A stretch of 64,000 nucleotides of DNA, from positions 17,663-81,662 of the forward strand of contig JAEYYH010000020.1 in NCBI GenBank assembly GCA_023430885.1, read 5' to 3'. Origin of the DNA: Bacillota bacterium. Lineage in GTDB: Bacteria; Bacillota_I; Bacilli_A; RF39; UBA660. Of this stretch, positions 27,363 to 36,492 are shown one piece after another (the stretch's first letter is position 1; every line of letters begins with the position of its first letter). The translations under genes and the position numbers were made by a program. The notes under the pieces were generated by a model that was not told where the DNA came from, did not search any database, and saw only the letters and a list, made by a program, of their open reading frames with translations.

Positions 27363-27769
27363 AATTTCAAGTCTCCTTTCATAGATTCACACATCAATTT
27401 AAATGCTTGATTTTTTTTAGCTATATATGATGGTTGCATAAATGGCCTGGCAGTCATTTTACTTGTTCCCCATTCCAAAAATTTAGCATAAAACCAATTT
27501 GAATTATCACCTTTTTTTATTCCAGCGTATATTGTTCTTACACCATTTTCATCAATAATATCGCTTACAGCAATATTATCTTTTAAATGTCCTGAATTTT
27601 CGTATCCGCCAATTCCTTTTCCTTTAGGTGCTCTTCTTGACATTTCTGCTCTTATTGGTTCTATTGCTACTTTTAAGGCTTTATCAGCTATTATATTAGC
27701 ATCATATCCAATTTTAGATAGTTTATTTTGTATGTCTTCTAAACCTTCTATAATTACTTTACTCGGCAT
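27359..27769 (-). CDS. HK97 gp10-like tail component
   Basis: 136 aa. EGLEDIQNKLSKI, then VEAI-type helix and RRAPKGKGIGGYENSGHLKDNI, and WGTSKMTARPFMQPSY are the HK97-gp10 family blocks. Takes part in the head-tail joint. Its start shares one base with the stop of the adaptor gene. Confidence 0.88.
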   Translation of the reverse strand: MPSKVIIEGLEDIQNKLSKIGYDANIIADKALKVAIEPIRAEMSRRAPKGKGIGGYENSGHLKDNIAVSDIIDENGVRTIYAGIKKGDNSNWFYAKFLEWGTSKMTARPFMQPSYIAKKNQAFKLMCESMKGDLKL

Positions 27770-28107
27770 TATCTTACGGCCTCGCCTATAATTTCTTGAA
27801 AAACATTTTTTTCATCAATATTATTTATATAATTTACTTTATAAGTAACATTTTTGTAAACAACTTGTAATTCGTCCCATTTTTTATTATTTAACACACT
27901 TCTATATCTAATAATAAATTTTGAAACGTTTTTTATATCATCTTTATTTGCTCCAAAAAATCTATTGCCACTTGTATTTTCAACTTTGGAATAAGGATTT
28001 AATATATCATTCCAAGTCGAAGTTGTAAAACCGTTTTCATTAGTCACTGGTGTGGATTCTTGAATTTTTATTTTTTTATTAAAGTCTCCAGTGTTATACT
28101 GTTTCAT
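27769..28107 (-). CDS. Head-tail adaptor (stopper)
   Basis: 112 aa. The start MKQYNTGDFNKKIKIQESTPV and KFIIRYRSVLNNKKWDEL define the phage head-tail joining family (SPP1 gp16/HK97 gp7 like). Overlaps the connector gene by 14 bases. Confidence 0.85.
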   Translation of the reverse strand: MKQYNTGDFNKKIKIQESTPVTNENGFTTSTWNDILNPYSKVENTSGNRFFGANKDDIKNVSKFIIRYRSVLNNKKWDELQVVYKNVTYKVNYINNIDEKNVFQEIIGEAVR

Positions 28108-28384
28108 CAGTAATCACTTCTCTATTCTTTAATTGATTTAATAAGGAACGAAGGGCGGTAGATGGTTTTACTTCCACACTATCGCCACCACGATCATTAT
28201 ATCTATCACAGATTATCATTTTTTGGGCAAGTCGGTAAGTTTCACTGTTAGTTTCATCCAAACCAGTCGCACCTTTTATATATTCTTTAGAAAAAGTAAT
28301 TAAAGATTCTATATCAGTATCTTCTTCTGTATAATCCGTTTCAATACGTAAATATCTTTTTACTTCTTCTTTAGTTAACGCCAT
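28094..28384 (-). CDS. Head-tail connector, gp6-like
   Basis: 96 aa helical protein: LTKEEVKRYLRIETDYTEED and LITFSKEYIKGATGL are diagnostic of the gp6-like connector that docks under the portal. Confidence 0.88.
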   Translation of the reverse strand: MALTKEEVKRYLRIETDYTEEDTDIESLITFSKEYIKGATGLDETNSETYRLAQKMIICDRYNDRGGDSVEVKPSTALRSLLNQLKNREVITDETV

Positions 28385-28403
28385 ACTTGCACCTCATTTC
28401 TTA

Positions 28404-29642
28404 TTAAGCTATTACAGTAGTAACATCAATTTGGCCGTAAACAACTGCATCTTCATCAACTTTAACTACATCTTCTCTTTCAATAGCACGTAATTCAGTA
28501 CGATTTTTAGCAAAAGCACTACCACCAACGTTAGTTGAAGCAATTTCTAATCCTTTTCTTGCAAACATTGTTACTAAATCTTTTAAACTACCAACAAACA
28601 TTGGTGCTAATTTAGTAGTTGTACCTGTTGTTGCTAATACTGTATTAGGGAATACTTTAATTGCTTTACCAGCATATAATTTTTGAGTTGGATTAGTTAC
28701 ATCTACTTGTAATAATGGTCTTCCATTTTCATCTTCTAAAGTATCAAGATATTGGAAACCATCTTGATTTGTTACAATAACTGCGCTTGCTGCAAGCATT
28801 GGATCAAGAGTGATATTAATTGCTTTTTTAATAGCTTTATGATCAGCAAATGTTACAGGTGTTAAAGATGTTAATATTGCAGCAATTAATGTATTTCTTG
28901 TAACTACTGATTTTTTACCTAACCATTTAACTAAATAAGCCTCTAGAGCATTATCAGTATCTTGTAATAAATCATTAGGAATTGGTAATAATCCAGCATA
29001 ATCCTTTACAGCATAAGTAACTGTTTCAAATGTTGGTGCTCCAGCATCTGCTATATCAGCATTTGGATCTGTAATATTAGCAAATGAAGTCATTGCAGCA
29101 ATACTTTCAAATACTCTACTTCCTGATAAAGTTCCAACTTGTTCAACGTTAATTAACTCTTCAAGTTGTGGCAAACTTCTCTTAAATTCGTTTATTTTTG
29201 TTTGAATATCTTGTGGTACTAAAAAACCACCAGTAGCACCTTCAGGAGTTCCACCTGTCTCAGCTAATGAATTTAATACTTCAGCTTCATCAACATTTAA
29301 TTTTTTACCTCTGATTGCATTTAAAAATGCTTTCTTTTGTGCTGTTGCTAATACAGCTATTTCTTCTTTTTCAAGTTCTTCTTTATTAGTAACTTTGTTC
29401 ATAACATCTTTGATATTAATTTTTTCGTTCATATTATTTCCTCCTATTTTTGAACTGTTTTGAAATTTTTTTGATTCTTCAGCTTCGATGCTTTCTTGCG
29501 TAGAAATTTTAGCTTTCATAACTTTTATTTCATTTGCTTTAGCTGTAATTTCTTCAGCAGTAGCATCTTCTTTTTGTGCTAACTCTTTTGCTTCATCTAT
29601 TAAAGTATTAAGAGTTGCCTTCATGTCATCAGATTGTTTCAT
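28404..29642 (-). CDS. Major capsid protein, HK97 fold
   Basis: 412 aa. Residues 1-70 are a charged coiled coil (scaffolding delta domain), then the HK97 capsid fold with GGTPEGATGGFLVPQDI, VRNT-type strands and FARKGLEIASTNVGG near the end. ATG 29642 has GGGAG. A second in-frame ATG at 29432 has a perfect AGGAGG at 7 bases and would give a 342-aa form without the delta domain. The adjacent protease should cleave near here. Confidence 0.92.
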   Translation of the reverse strand: MKQSDDMKATLNTLIDEAKELAQKEDATAEEITAKANEIKVMKAKISTQESIEAEESKKFQNSSKIGGNNMNEKINIKDVMNKVTNKEELEKEEIAVLATAQKKAFLNAIRGKKLNVDEAEVLNSLAETGGTPEGATGGFLVPQDIQTKINEFKRSLPQLEELINVEQVGTLSGSRVFESIAAMTSFANITDPNADIADAGAPTFETVTYAVKDYAGLLPIPNDLLQDTDNALEAYLVKWLGKKSVVTRNTLIAAILTSLTPVTFADHKAIKKAINITLDPMLAASAVIVTNQDGFQYLDTLEDENGRPLLQVDVTNPTQKLYAGKAIKVFPNTVLATTGTTTKLAPMFVGSLKDLVTMFARKGLEIASTNVGGSAFAKNRTELRAIEREDVVKVDEDAVVYGQIDVTTVIA

Positions 29643-29669
29643 TTTTTTCTCCCTTCTCTATTAAAAAAA

Positions 29670-30440
29670 CTAGAGATTAATCTCTAGTTCTAATAGTGCT
29701 TTTGCTTTGGATATTGCTTTATCAGCAATTTCCTTTTCTTTTTGAGTAATGGCTTCATTGATTTGGTTTTCTTTAATTGAATCTTCAGTTGTTTCTTCTT
29801 CAACTAAATTTTTTGGAGCATTTTTATAATTTTTAAATAAATCTTTGCTAACCATTGCTTTGACATTTTTAATATTGTCTAATAATGTTACATCAAAATA
29901 TTTTGCCATTTCTTCAGCACCAAACCAAGTTTCTGCAGTAAGTAAATCTTTTATTTTTTGTTCGTCGACACCATCTAATGCTTTTTCCATATATAATGGA
30001 ATCATTATTGTGTCTTCTAACTTATCTAACGTATCTATCATTTGCTGCAAGTCATTTGAATTACCCATAGCTATTGACATAGGCTTATGTATCATTACAA
30101 CTGAATTTTTATAAAGATTAATTTTATCGGCAATCATCATTAAAAAACTAGCGGCGCTAGCACTTAACCCATCTACATAAGCATTTATTGTAGTTCCTTT
30201 ATCTTTCATGCGTTTTAACATTGAAATCATTGTGGAAGCCACAAAAACCTCTCCTCCTGGAGAATTAATATACATATTTATTGTTTTAACATCACCCAAA
30301 TCATCTAATGATTGTTTGAATTCTTTTAATGAAACATCAGATTCAGAACTAAACCAACCATCTTTATCTGTTACAATTGCACCATATATATATAAATCTC
30401 CACTTTCTTTGGTTACATTTTTAAATTCATAGAATTTCAC
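29670..30440 (-). CDS. ClpP-type prohead protease
   Basis: 256 aa. Motifs YINSPGGEV (oxyanion loop), GLSASAASF with Ser95 as the probable nucleophile and MIHKP with His118. The C-terminal 60 residues are charged. It trims the capsid delta domain during head maturation. Start overlaps the portal end by 4 bases. Confidence 0.9.
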   Translation of the reverse strand: MKFYEFKNVTKESGDLYIYGAIVTDKDGWFSSESDVSLKEFKQSLDDLGDVKTINMYINSPGGEVFVASTMISMLKRMKDKGTTINAYVDGLSASAASFLMMIADKINLYKNSVVMIHKPMSIAMGNSNDLQQMIDTLDKLEDTIMIPLYMEKALDGVDEQKIKDLLTAETWFGAEEMAKYFDVTLLDNIKNVKAMVSKDLFKNYKNAPKNLVEEETTEDSIKENQINEAITQKEKEIADKAISKAKALLELEINL

Positions 30441-31696
30441 TTTTTAACACCCCCTTTCTGCCATTGTGTACCTACTTGATCCAATTTGATATAATTTCCA
30501 TTGCCCATTAACTGATCAGCATTTTGGTCATTTGAGTATTCATATCCTAAATCTTCTCTGGCTTCGTTTGGCGTAATCATAAAATTATTCATACCGTTTT
30601 TTAGATATGCCATTTGAGCGGTAGGATCAAGTTTAAATAATTCTTTACTGTCGTGTTCAAGTACCATACCTTTATTTTTTTGAACACTAGGTAATAATTT
30701 CCTTGTTAATTCTTGCTTGTATTGCTGAATAATTGGTTGTAAGGTATTAACAAAAAAATCAAGTTGTTGTGTAACTGAATTACTGTAACTTGATTTATCA
30801 TAATTATTTAGAATATTTGGTTTTATACCAAAAGCTGCTGCTATTTGTAATGCATTTGAATCATTTAAAGTGCTAAACTCTGCATCACTTAATTTCATTG
30901 ATAAAGTTTCAGCTTTCATTCCTAATGGTAATGGTATCCATTTTCCACTTGTAGCATCGTTTGTGCTAAATCTCTCTAGTCTACTTACTATATTTTTTTC
31001 TGATGTCTCATTTAAGTCTCCAGTATACTGAACAATAACTTTGTCTCCAAACATATTGTTTTGATATAGTTTTTTCAAATAAGATTTACCATATTTAGCT
31101 TGTTCTATATTATCTCTTAAAATATTAACTATTGAAAGACCACTTATTCCATCCCAACTTATGTTGGATTTTAAATGAATTATTTGATTGCTTTTGAATA
31201 TTTTTCTTTGGCAGCCATTCATTTCTTTAGATCCAAACCACTCATACCATAATGCATTAGTATCATTTGAAAAAATACCGGCATTATCAACCCATATTGT
31301 TATTTGATCACTCGGAAGCAACCACAAATGTTTAATTTTAACTCCTTCAAATTCACAAAATATATAAGCATTTCCATGAAAATTTCGATTTAATTCAACT
31401 GATGACCAAAACGTTTCCGCATTCATAAAAGGATTTGGTTCTACGTTTAAAATATAATCAGCATAAAAGTCATATTGCTTTTGTTTCCCTTTGTTTTTAT
31501 CCTTTAAATAGGCGTTTATTGTTAATTTACTTATGCTATCACTTAAAAACTTTAAGCAAGCCAGTAATACTGCCTCGCCTAGCCTATTACTATTAATTGA
31601 TTGTGGATCAAGACCTAAAAGTTTAAATAACTCCGGGTCTGCCAATGTTAAAGTTTGATTTTTAATTTTACCTACACTTTTTGTTAAATATCCCAT
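30437..31696 (-). CDS. Portal protein, HK97 family
   Basis: 419 aa. Typical blocks: ACLKFLSDSISKLTINAY, LNVEPNPFMNAETFW, GNAYIF, WDGISGLSIV, and AAAFGIKPNILN. Forms the dodecameric channel for DNA packaging. Upstream of the protease in standard order. Confidence 0.92.
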   Translation of the reverse strand: MGYLTKSVGKIKNQTLTLADPELFKLLGLDPQSINSNRLGEAVLLACLKFLSDSISKLTINAYLKDKNKGKQKQYDFYADYILNVEPNPFMNAETFWSSVELNRNFHGNAYIFCEFEGVKIKHLWLLPSDQITIWVDNAGIFSNDTNALWYEWFGSKEMNGCQRKIFKSNQIIHLKSNISWDGISGLSIVNILRDNIEQAKYGKSYLKKLYQNNMFGDKVIVQYTGDLNETSEKNIVSRLERFSTNDATSGKWIPLPLGMKAETLSMKLSDAEFSTLNDSNALQIAAAFGIKPNILNNYDKSSYSNSVTQQLDFFVNTLQPIIQQYKQELTRKLLPSVQKNKGMVLEHDSKELFKLDPTAQMAYLKNGMNNFMITPNEAREDLGYEYSNDQNADQLMGNGNYIKLDQVGTQWQKGGVKK

Positions 31697-31703
31697 ATTT
31701 TAT

Positions 31704-31892
31704 TCACCTCCTTGCTATATAAAGACTTAATAATACTAAGATTATCCCTAATATGTATAATCCTAAAATATAATTAATAATCATACTTGCTAGTATAATA
31801 AAAAATAAACCAACAAGTTGGATCATTTCTAATATGTTATTTCTTATAAAATCATATAATTTGTCAATTTTATTAGTAGTTTGTTTTTTCAT
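31704..31892 (-). CDS. Small two-helix membrane protein
   Basis: 62 aa with two closely spaced hydrophobic helices (about 17-60) after a polar head. Lies between terminase and portal and overlaps the terminase stop. No family recognised; small membrane proteins are common here in HK97-like phages. Confidence 0.65.
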   Translation of the reverse strand: MKKQTTNKIDKLYDFIRNNILEMIQLVGLFFIILASMIINYILGLYILGIILVLLSLYIARR

Positions 31893-33580
31893 TAGTTACC
31901 TCCATATAACTTATCTAAGTAGTCGTCACTTAAATACTTATTTATATCAAATTTTTGAACATGTAATTGACTATGAGAAAAAATACTGCTCATAAGCAAA
32001 TCTATTCTAGATTTATTTTTATTTTCTTTTGCTAATAAAATATCTTCAGTAATTTTTGCTCTTACTTCAACTGCATTTGCTACACAGTAATCTAATAAAG
32101 CATTTTTTTCATGGAATAATTTTCCATTATATACATTATCACGAAAGCCTTTTATGGGTGGTGATAAATTAGTGTAAGTTTGTTTAATGAATATTACTTC
32201 ATAATCTCTTGATAATCGTTGCATCATTTCAAATGCATTGAATGGATCGGATACTATATAATCTATTGTACATTCAAATTTTTCTTCTATTCCACGTATG
32301 TATGCTTCAACTAATTCATAATTAACTACATTACCATCGTGAATTTGACAATAACCTAATTTTTCATATTGTTCATAATCAATGTCTTCACGTCTTTCAA
32401 GCAAATTAGCACGTGGTAGAAATCCTATTGCCTTTAAATAGTAATTATCGTCTCTACTTTCTATTGATACAGATGTTAAGTCGGTAGATATTGACAAATC
32501 AACTCCAACAACCACATGTTTTCCTTTAAAACTTACTTTTGGAATTTCACATTTTTTCCAAAAATCCATGTTCATATATCGTGATTCACTAGCGTTTTTT
32601 AAGAATACATTCATATTCTTAGTAAGATATTCAGTCTTTTCATCAGGTTTTACTAACGCTTTAGCTCGATTATCTCTTATTTCTTGATAATTTTTTTCAA
32701 TTCTTAAAGGATTTGACATTTGAATGCCAATATCATCCCATTGATGTTCTTCTGTAGCATAATATAATAAAGCAAATACCCTATCATTTACAACTATTCC
32801 TTTATAAATTTTATCTAAATAATCTAATTCTGGAATCATTATTGATTGACTCTCTGCATATGCAGTAGTTATTTTAAACCTTAAAGGATTTCTAACACTT
32901 AACTGCCCGGATTGCATTGCTGTAATATTTTTATTATCAGTAAATGCACCTATTTCATCAGCAATAAATGCGCTAGGATGAATTGAATTATTTTTATTAG
33001 CTTCACTTATTCTTGCCTGATAATATGAATTTGTTATCTTACATACTATCTTTCCATTTAAAGATGGACTTATTTTAAAATGTTCTACAATATCAGGAGA
33101 TGCCTGTATCATTTGAGTCATTTCTTGTTTAATTCGCCCAGCTAAATCTCTATTAAGACATATAGAATAAAATTCACTATAGTCATCTTCGGTAAGTAAT
33201 AAAATTATAAAAGTTACACCAACGATCCATGTTTTAGCATTTTTACGAGGTATAAATAGATCTATATCTTTATATCTAAAAACTCTTGAATCAGTTTTAA
33301 ATCTCCAACCAAAAACATTAACAAAAAAAAAGGCTTGGAAATCAGCTAGATTATCCAATACACTTTTTCCAACAACATCAATTCCAGTAGCAAAATTTAA
33401 AAGATTTAATATTCCTTCGACTTTAGTAATTTCTTCAAAATCAAAATAATAATTAAATGGTGCCAATTTTTGATATTCTAAATCATTTAAAAACCATTGA
33501 CATTGAATTTTTACTTCTGGAGTGGTTATTTCGTTACCACTTATAACATTTTGAGCATATTTTTTTGCCTGTTCAAACAT
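31892..33580 (-). CDS. terL: Terminase large subunit
   Basis: 562 aa DNA-packaging motor. ATPase part: PRKNAKTW (residues 111-118, deviant Walker A with Arg112/Lys113 and Lys116) and FIADEIGAF (Walker B, Asp208-Glu209). Nuclease part: VVGVDLSIS (Asp361) and YIVSDPF. Downstream of a P27-type small subunit with a one-base overlap. Confidence 0.93.
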   Translation of the reverse strand: MFEQAKKYAQNVISGNEITTPEVKIQCQWFLNDLEYQKLAPFNYYFDFEEITKVEGILNLLNFATGIDVVGKSVLDNLADFQAFFFVNVFGWRFKTDSRVFRYKDIDLFIPRKNAKTWIVGVTFIILLLTEDDYSEFYSICLNRDLAGRIKQEMTQMIQASPDIVEHFKISPSLNGKIVCKITNSYYQARISEANKNNSIHPSAFIADEIGAFTDNKNITAMQSGQLSVRNPLRFKITTAYAESQSIMIPELDYLDKIYKGIVVNDRVFALLYYATEEHQWDDIGIQMSNPLRIEKNYQEIRDNRAKALVKPDEKTEYLTKNMNVFLKNASESRYMNMDFWKKCEIPKVSFKGKHVVVGVDLSISTDLTSVSIESRDDNYYLKAIGFLPRANLLERREDIDYEQYEKLGYCQIHDGNVVNYELVEAYIRGIEEKFECTIDYIVSDPFNAFEMMQRLSRDYEVIFIKQTYTNLSPPIKGFRDNVYNGKLFHEKNALLDYCVANAVEVRAKITEDILLAKENKNKSRIDLLMSSIFSHSQLHVQKFDINKYLSDDYLDKLYGGN

Positions 33581-34035
33581 TACTTATTCAACACCTTTAA
33601 TAACGGATCGCTTTTTTTCTTACCATCTGTTATATTGGCATTTGCAATTTTAGCTCTACTAGCTGGACTTAATCCTAATTCAGCACTACATTTAATATAC
33701 ATATTGAAATATTCTTTATACATTGCAACATAGCCACGCTGACTTTTTATATTTAAGCCACTCATTGCTTTTTTTATTTCATGTAATTTAACAATACATT
33801 CGACTGTTTGTTCTAATAAAGTTATGTCAAGATTTGATAATATCTTTGAGGAATTGAGTTCATTTACTAAAAACTTATATGTTTTCTTTTCTTCATCAAT
33901 CATTCCTTTTGGAGGCCTATATACTTTGTTATCGCTACCCTTTAATTTTTCTTCATTTTCTTTTCTTATTCTTATTTCTTCATTTGTTAAATTTTTAGAA
34001 ATAATGTTTACTGGTTTAGCTCTTCGCCCTGGCAT
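33580..34035 (-). CDS. terS: Terminase small subunit, P27 family
   Basis: 151 aa. MPGRRAKPV start, YRPPKGMIDEEKKTYKFLV and the C-terminal LGLSPASRAKI are P27 family marks. Recognises the packaging site. Preceded by GAAGGAGA. Confidence 0.9.
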   Translation of the reverse strand: MPGRRAKPVNIISKNLTNEEIRIRKENEEKLKGSDNKVYRPPKGMIDEEKKTYKFLVNELNSSKILSNLDITLLEQTVECIVKLHEIKKAMSGLNIKSQRGYVAMYKEYFNMYIKCSAELGLSPASRAKIANANITDGKKKSDPLLKVLNK

Positions 34036-34063
34036 ATTATCATCTCCTTCCTTGTTTTTTTGA

Positions 34064-34225
34064 TTTTTTTATTTTCATTTAGGGAAATTTTTTATTTTGA
34101 GAGGGACAACACGTATCTTAAAGCATTGCCTTAAACTTTTTTATACCCCCTACCGGGTAGTTAAGACAGCGGTTAGGCATTTATACTATTTATAACAAAC
34201 TACTCTTATATAGGCTTAAATAGTG
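34064..34225. other. Intergenic packaging-site (cos) candidate
   Basis: The only non-coding gap between the HNH block and terS. It holds a locally GC-rich part (TACCCCCTACCGGGTAGTTAAG) with a perfect CTACC-G-GGTAG palindrome. In HNH-encoding HK97-type phages cos lies exactly here, so this is inferred by position. Confidence 0.4.
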
Positions 34226-34480
34226 TTATATTGCCCATACCCACTCTTGTTTATTTTCATCAAAGTATGATGCATTAACTATCATAACTTTATCATTCAT
34301 ACAATGTTTTAATTCGTCATTATATGTTTGTAAATAATATTTCAATTTGTTGTCAATACTCTTAGGCTTATTACAAATGAATTCAGTATCTTCTTGTCCT
34401 GGTATTGTTACTTCAACTTGAACAAAATAATCTTTTTCTTTACCATAATTAAATATATCAATTAGTTTTTCTTTATTCAT
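34226..34480 (-). CDS. Unknown phage protein
   Basis: 84 aa, no recognised domain; mixed alpha/beta with VQVEVTIPGQEDTEF. It overlaps the HNH gene by 8 bases, so it is part of the packaging operon. Confidence 0.6.
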   Translation of the reverse strand: MNKEKLIDIFNYGKEKDYFVQVEVTIPGQEDTEFICNKPKSIDNKLKYYLQTYNDELKHCMNDKVMIVNASYFDENKQEWVWAI

Positions 34481-34925
34481 TCTTATTCATATCCTCATTC
34501 CATTTTTCTATTAAATTAAAAAGCAACTGTTGAGTTGCTATCTTTGAACCATTATTCTTATTATATAATGCATGTATCATATTGTGATTAGCTGTTGTTA
34601 AATATATTAGATTATTTATATCTAACCTTTTGTTTTGATTATCTTCAAACAATTCAATATGATGCACTATATTTCCATATTCAATTTTACCTAATACATA
34701 GTAAGAATATAAATCTAAATATTTATATTTTTCTTTTACTATATCTGTTAAAATTAACCATGCCTTTGATTTGTAAAAGTCAACTACTTCTTTGCTTCTG
34801 TATCTGTCATACTGAGCATTTTTAATTGTTTTTTCTTTATCGTATGCTGTATAACATTTATCACACATTTTTGATCCATATGATATTTTAACACCACATC
34901 TGTTACATGTAGTAAACAGAGCCAT
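34473..34925 (-). CDS. HNH endonuclease of the packaging module
   Basis: 150 aa. N-terminal zinc knuckle (CNRCG...CDKC, about residues 7-23), then NIVHHIELFEDNQNKRLD and NLIYLTTANHNMIH, the beta-beta-alpha metal HNH motif with both histidines. Such enzymes work with terminase for cos cleavage in HK97-type phages. Next to terS, as expected. Confidence 0.88.
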   Translation of the reverse strand: MALFTTCNRCGVKISYGSKMCDKCYTAYDKEKTIKNAQYDRYRSKEVVDFYKSKAWLILTDIVKEKYKYLDLYSYYVLGKIEYGNIVHHIELFEDNQNKRLDINNLIYLTTANHNMIHALYNKNNGSKIATQQLLFNLIEKWNEDMNKNE

Positions 34926-35170
34926 TATTTTTTGTTCTTCTTTGTAGTTTCCTTTGTAGGATCACATGCATCATTTAAAACATCTATTGTATTTTTTGTT
35001 GCAGTTTTTTCCGACACATGTTTATCACACAAACATATAAGATTATCTACATCAGATGGTTTACTATCATCAACTTTCTTGACTGTAGTAGCATATGTAT
35101 ACTTACCTTGCTTTCTACATTCTACGCATACTCCAAAATCTCTTCTGCGTGCTTTTATTTCTTCTTGCAT
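34925..35170 (-). CDS. Degenerate HNH/zinc-finger-like protein
   Basis: 81 aa. CVEC and LICLCDKH spaced like the zinc ligands of an HNH protein, with NLICLC where NLxxLC is expected, but the catalytic DH/HH is replaced by VKKV. Probably a DNA-binding relic or partner of the next HNH gene; the start overlaps a 36-codon frame upstream. Confidence 0.6.
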   Translation of the reverse strand: MQEEIKARRRDFGVCVECRKQGKYTYATTVKKVDDSKPSDVDNLICLCDKHVSEKTATKNTIDVLNDACDPTKETTKKNKK

Positions 35171-35265
35171 TTATATCTTCCTCTCTTATAACCATTTTCA
35201 AAATTAATGGCCATCTTTAAAATTTTGATTTTGATTGCTAATAAAAATAATTTTATTAATTTCAT
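35155..35265 (-). CDS. Small basic peptide at the head of the late operon
   Basis: 36 codons from ATG 35265 with GTAGGTG upstream; MKLIKLFLLAIKIKILKMA then a Lys/Arg-rich tail. Overlaps the next start by 16 bases. The first frame after the early-operon terminator; coding status moderately likely. Confidence 0.45.
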   Translation of the reverse strand: MKLIKLFLLAIKIKILKMAINFENGYKRGRYKCKKK

Positions 35266-35280
35266 ATTTCACCTACATAC

Positions 35281-35304
35281 AAAAAAAGAGGTTTTATCCT
35301 CTTT
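35281..35304 (-). terminator. Terminator of the early operon
   Basis: AAAGAGG/CCTCTTT stem (35285-35291 / 35298-35304) with six-base loop and seven T on the minus strand. Separates the early transcripts from the packaging/structural operon. Confidence 0.75.
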
Positions 35305-35350
35305 AATTCTTTGCTCATGATACCATATTATCACAAATTTTTATTAAATC

Positions 35351-35416
35351 AAGTAATCTTTTGGTAATCTTTTAGTAAACTATTAGTAATCTTTTGGTAA
35401 TCTCTAAGTAATCTCA
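35351..35416. repeat. Six tandem 11-bp repeats next to the late regulator
   Basis: Six consecutive 11-bp units of consensus (T/A)(A/G)GTAATCTTT, starting at 35351, 35362, 35373, 35384, 35395 and 35406. The last two overlap the 3' end of the ArpU-like gene. One unit per helical turn suggests a cooperative protein-binding array upstream of the late genes. Confidence 0.85.
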
Positions 35417-35880
35417 AACACATTTTTTTCCTTATTTTGCAACAAATCTATAAGACTTCTTTTTACTTTAAATATTTCTGATGTTAATTCTTTATTTAAC
35501 TTTTTCAAATATTCTGGAGTTACCTCTAATTTTTCGGCAATATCTTCAAATGGCAAACTTATTAATTGCGTATTTCTATAGAAGAACAAATATACCATAT
35601 TTTTTTCTTTTGTTTTTCTGTTTGTCAGATCATAATCTTTTTTAATGTTTTCAATTGATAAGTATGCATCATTATATAATCTCTCTCGAATAATTAACGC
35701 ATCTTTTAAACTGGTCACAACAGATCTTTGATTATCTATCATTTGCTGATTAGATCCAGTTTTATCTTTATATCCTGAATGTCCTGGCATATCAGAATAT
35801 GAAGTTATTTTTGGATAAGAAGTTAATGATGCTAAAAGTGTTTCAGATTTATTTAAATTTCTTTTAGTATCATAATACAT
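35404..35880 (-). CDS. ArpU/DUF1492-like late transcription regulator
   Basis: 158 aa from ATG 35880, with a sigma-region-4-like C-terminus (PFEDIAEKLEVTPEYLKKLN, about residues 108-128) and ITSYSDMPGHSG typical of DUF1492. Position upstream of the packaging operon fits an activator of late genes. ATG 35880 has no ribosome site. The frame is open further upstream (TIENLIENFATYLIRKD), where AAGGGG precedes a non-standard ATA at 35928, which would add 16 residues like those of family members. Confidence 0.75.
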   Translation of the reverse strand: MYYDTKRNLNKSETLLASLTSYPKITSYSDMPGHSGYKDKTGSNQQMIDNQRSVVTSLKDALIIRERLYNDAYLSIENIKKDYDLTNRKTKEKNMVYLFFYRNTQLISLPFEDIAEKLEVTPEYLKKLNKELTSEIFKVKRSLIDLLQNKEKNVFEIT

Positions 35881-35961
35881 ATCTTTGCGAATTAGATATG
35901 TAGCAAAATTTTCTATTAAATTTTCTATTGTTACCCCTTCTTTCGATTTTATTATTTCATT

Positions 35962-36222
35962 TTAATTAATTGTTTTTTTAGATTCTCTAAATTTATTCAT
36001 ATAGTCATCAATTATTCTCTTTTTTTCTTCCAAAAACCTTTTTTCCATTTCTGATGTCTTTTGAAAAATATCCTTTTTTACTTTTTGATATTCTTCTTTA
36101 CAACCAGGACATAAATCCATATTTGGTCCATTAAAACTGTTAATTATTGGATTATAATATTTTGACATCTCTTCAGAATCTATAGTTTCTTTTCCACACA
36201 TATCACAAATTAATTTTTGCAT
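35962..36222 (-). CDS. Small zinc-finger protein
   Basis: 86 aa. CDMC (about 6-9) and CPGC (about 38-41) form a probable treble-clef zinc site, followed by a long charged helix. No enzyme motif. Early phage gene. Confidence 0.7.
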   Translation of the reverse strand: MQKLICDMCGKETIDSEEMSKYYNPIINSFNGPNMDLCPGCKEEYQKVKKDIFQKTSEMEKRFLEEKKRIIDDYMNKFRESKKTIN

Positions 36223-36247
36223 AACGTTACCTCTTGAATATTCATAA

Positions 36248-36481
36248 TTATCTAACTTCTCCTGTTTCCATATCTAATTTCATTTGATTAGGATTTATTT
36301 CCTCAACAGGTATGTTTTTTAATAGTTGTAATGGTGTTTCAGTAGGAATATCATGTGTAACCATATAATCCTTTATTTGCATTACTAACTCTCTTTCGGT
36401 GTTTTTTAATTTGAATAACTTTTTAACTGACTTTTCTATATAAGTTGGAACATTAACATATTCCATTTCTGAATCTATCAT
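36248..36481 (-). CDS. Unknown small phage protein
   Basis: 77 aa, helical, with NTERELVMQIKDYMVTHDIP. No domain recognised. AGGAGG upstream. Confidence 0.6.
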   Translation of the reverse strand: MIDSEMEYVNVPTYIEKSVKKLFKLKNTERELVMQIKDYMVTHDIPTETPLQLLKNIPVEEINPNQMKLDMETGEVR

Positions 36482-36492
36482 ATTATTTCCTC

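Noticed and set aside
35351..35416. CRISPR-like array
   Set aside because: Units are 11 bp without spacers and no cas genes are present.
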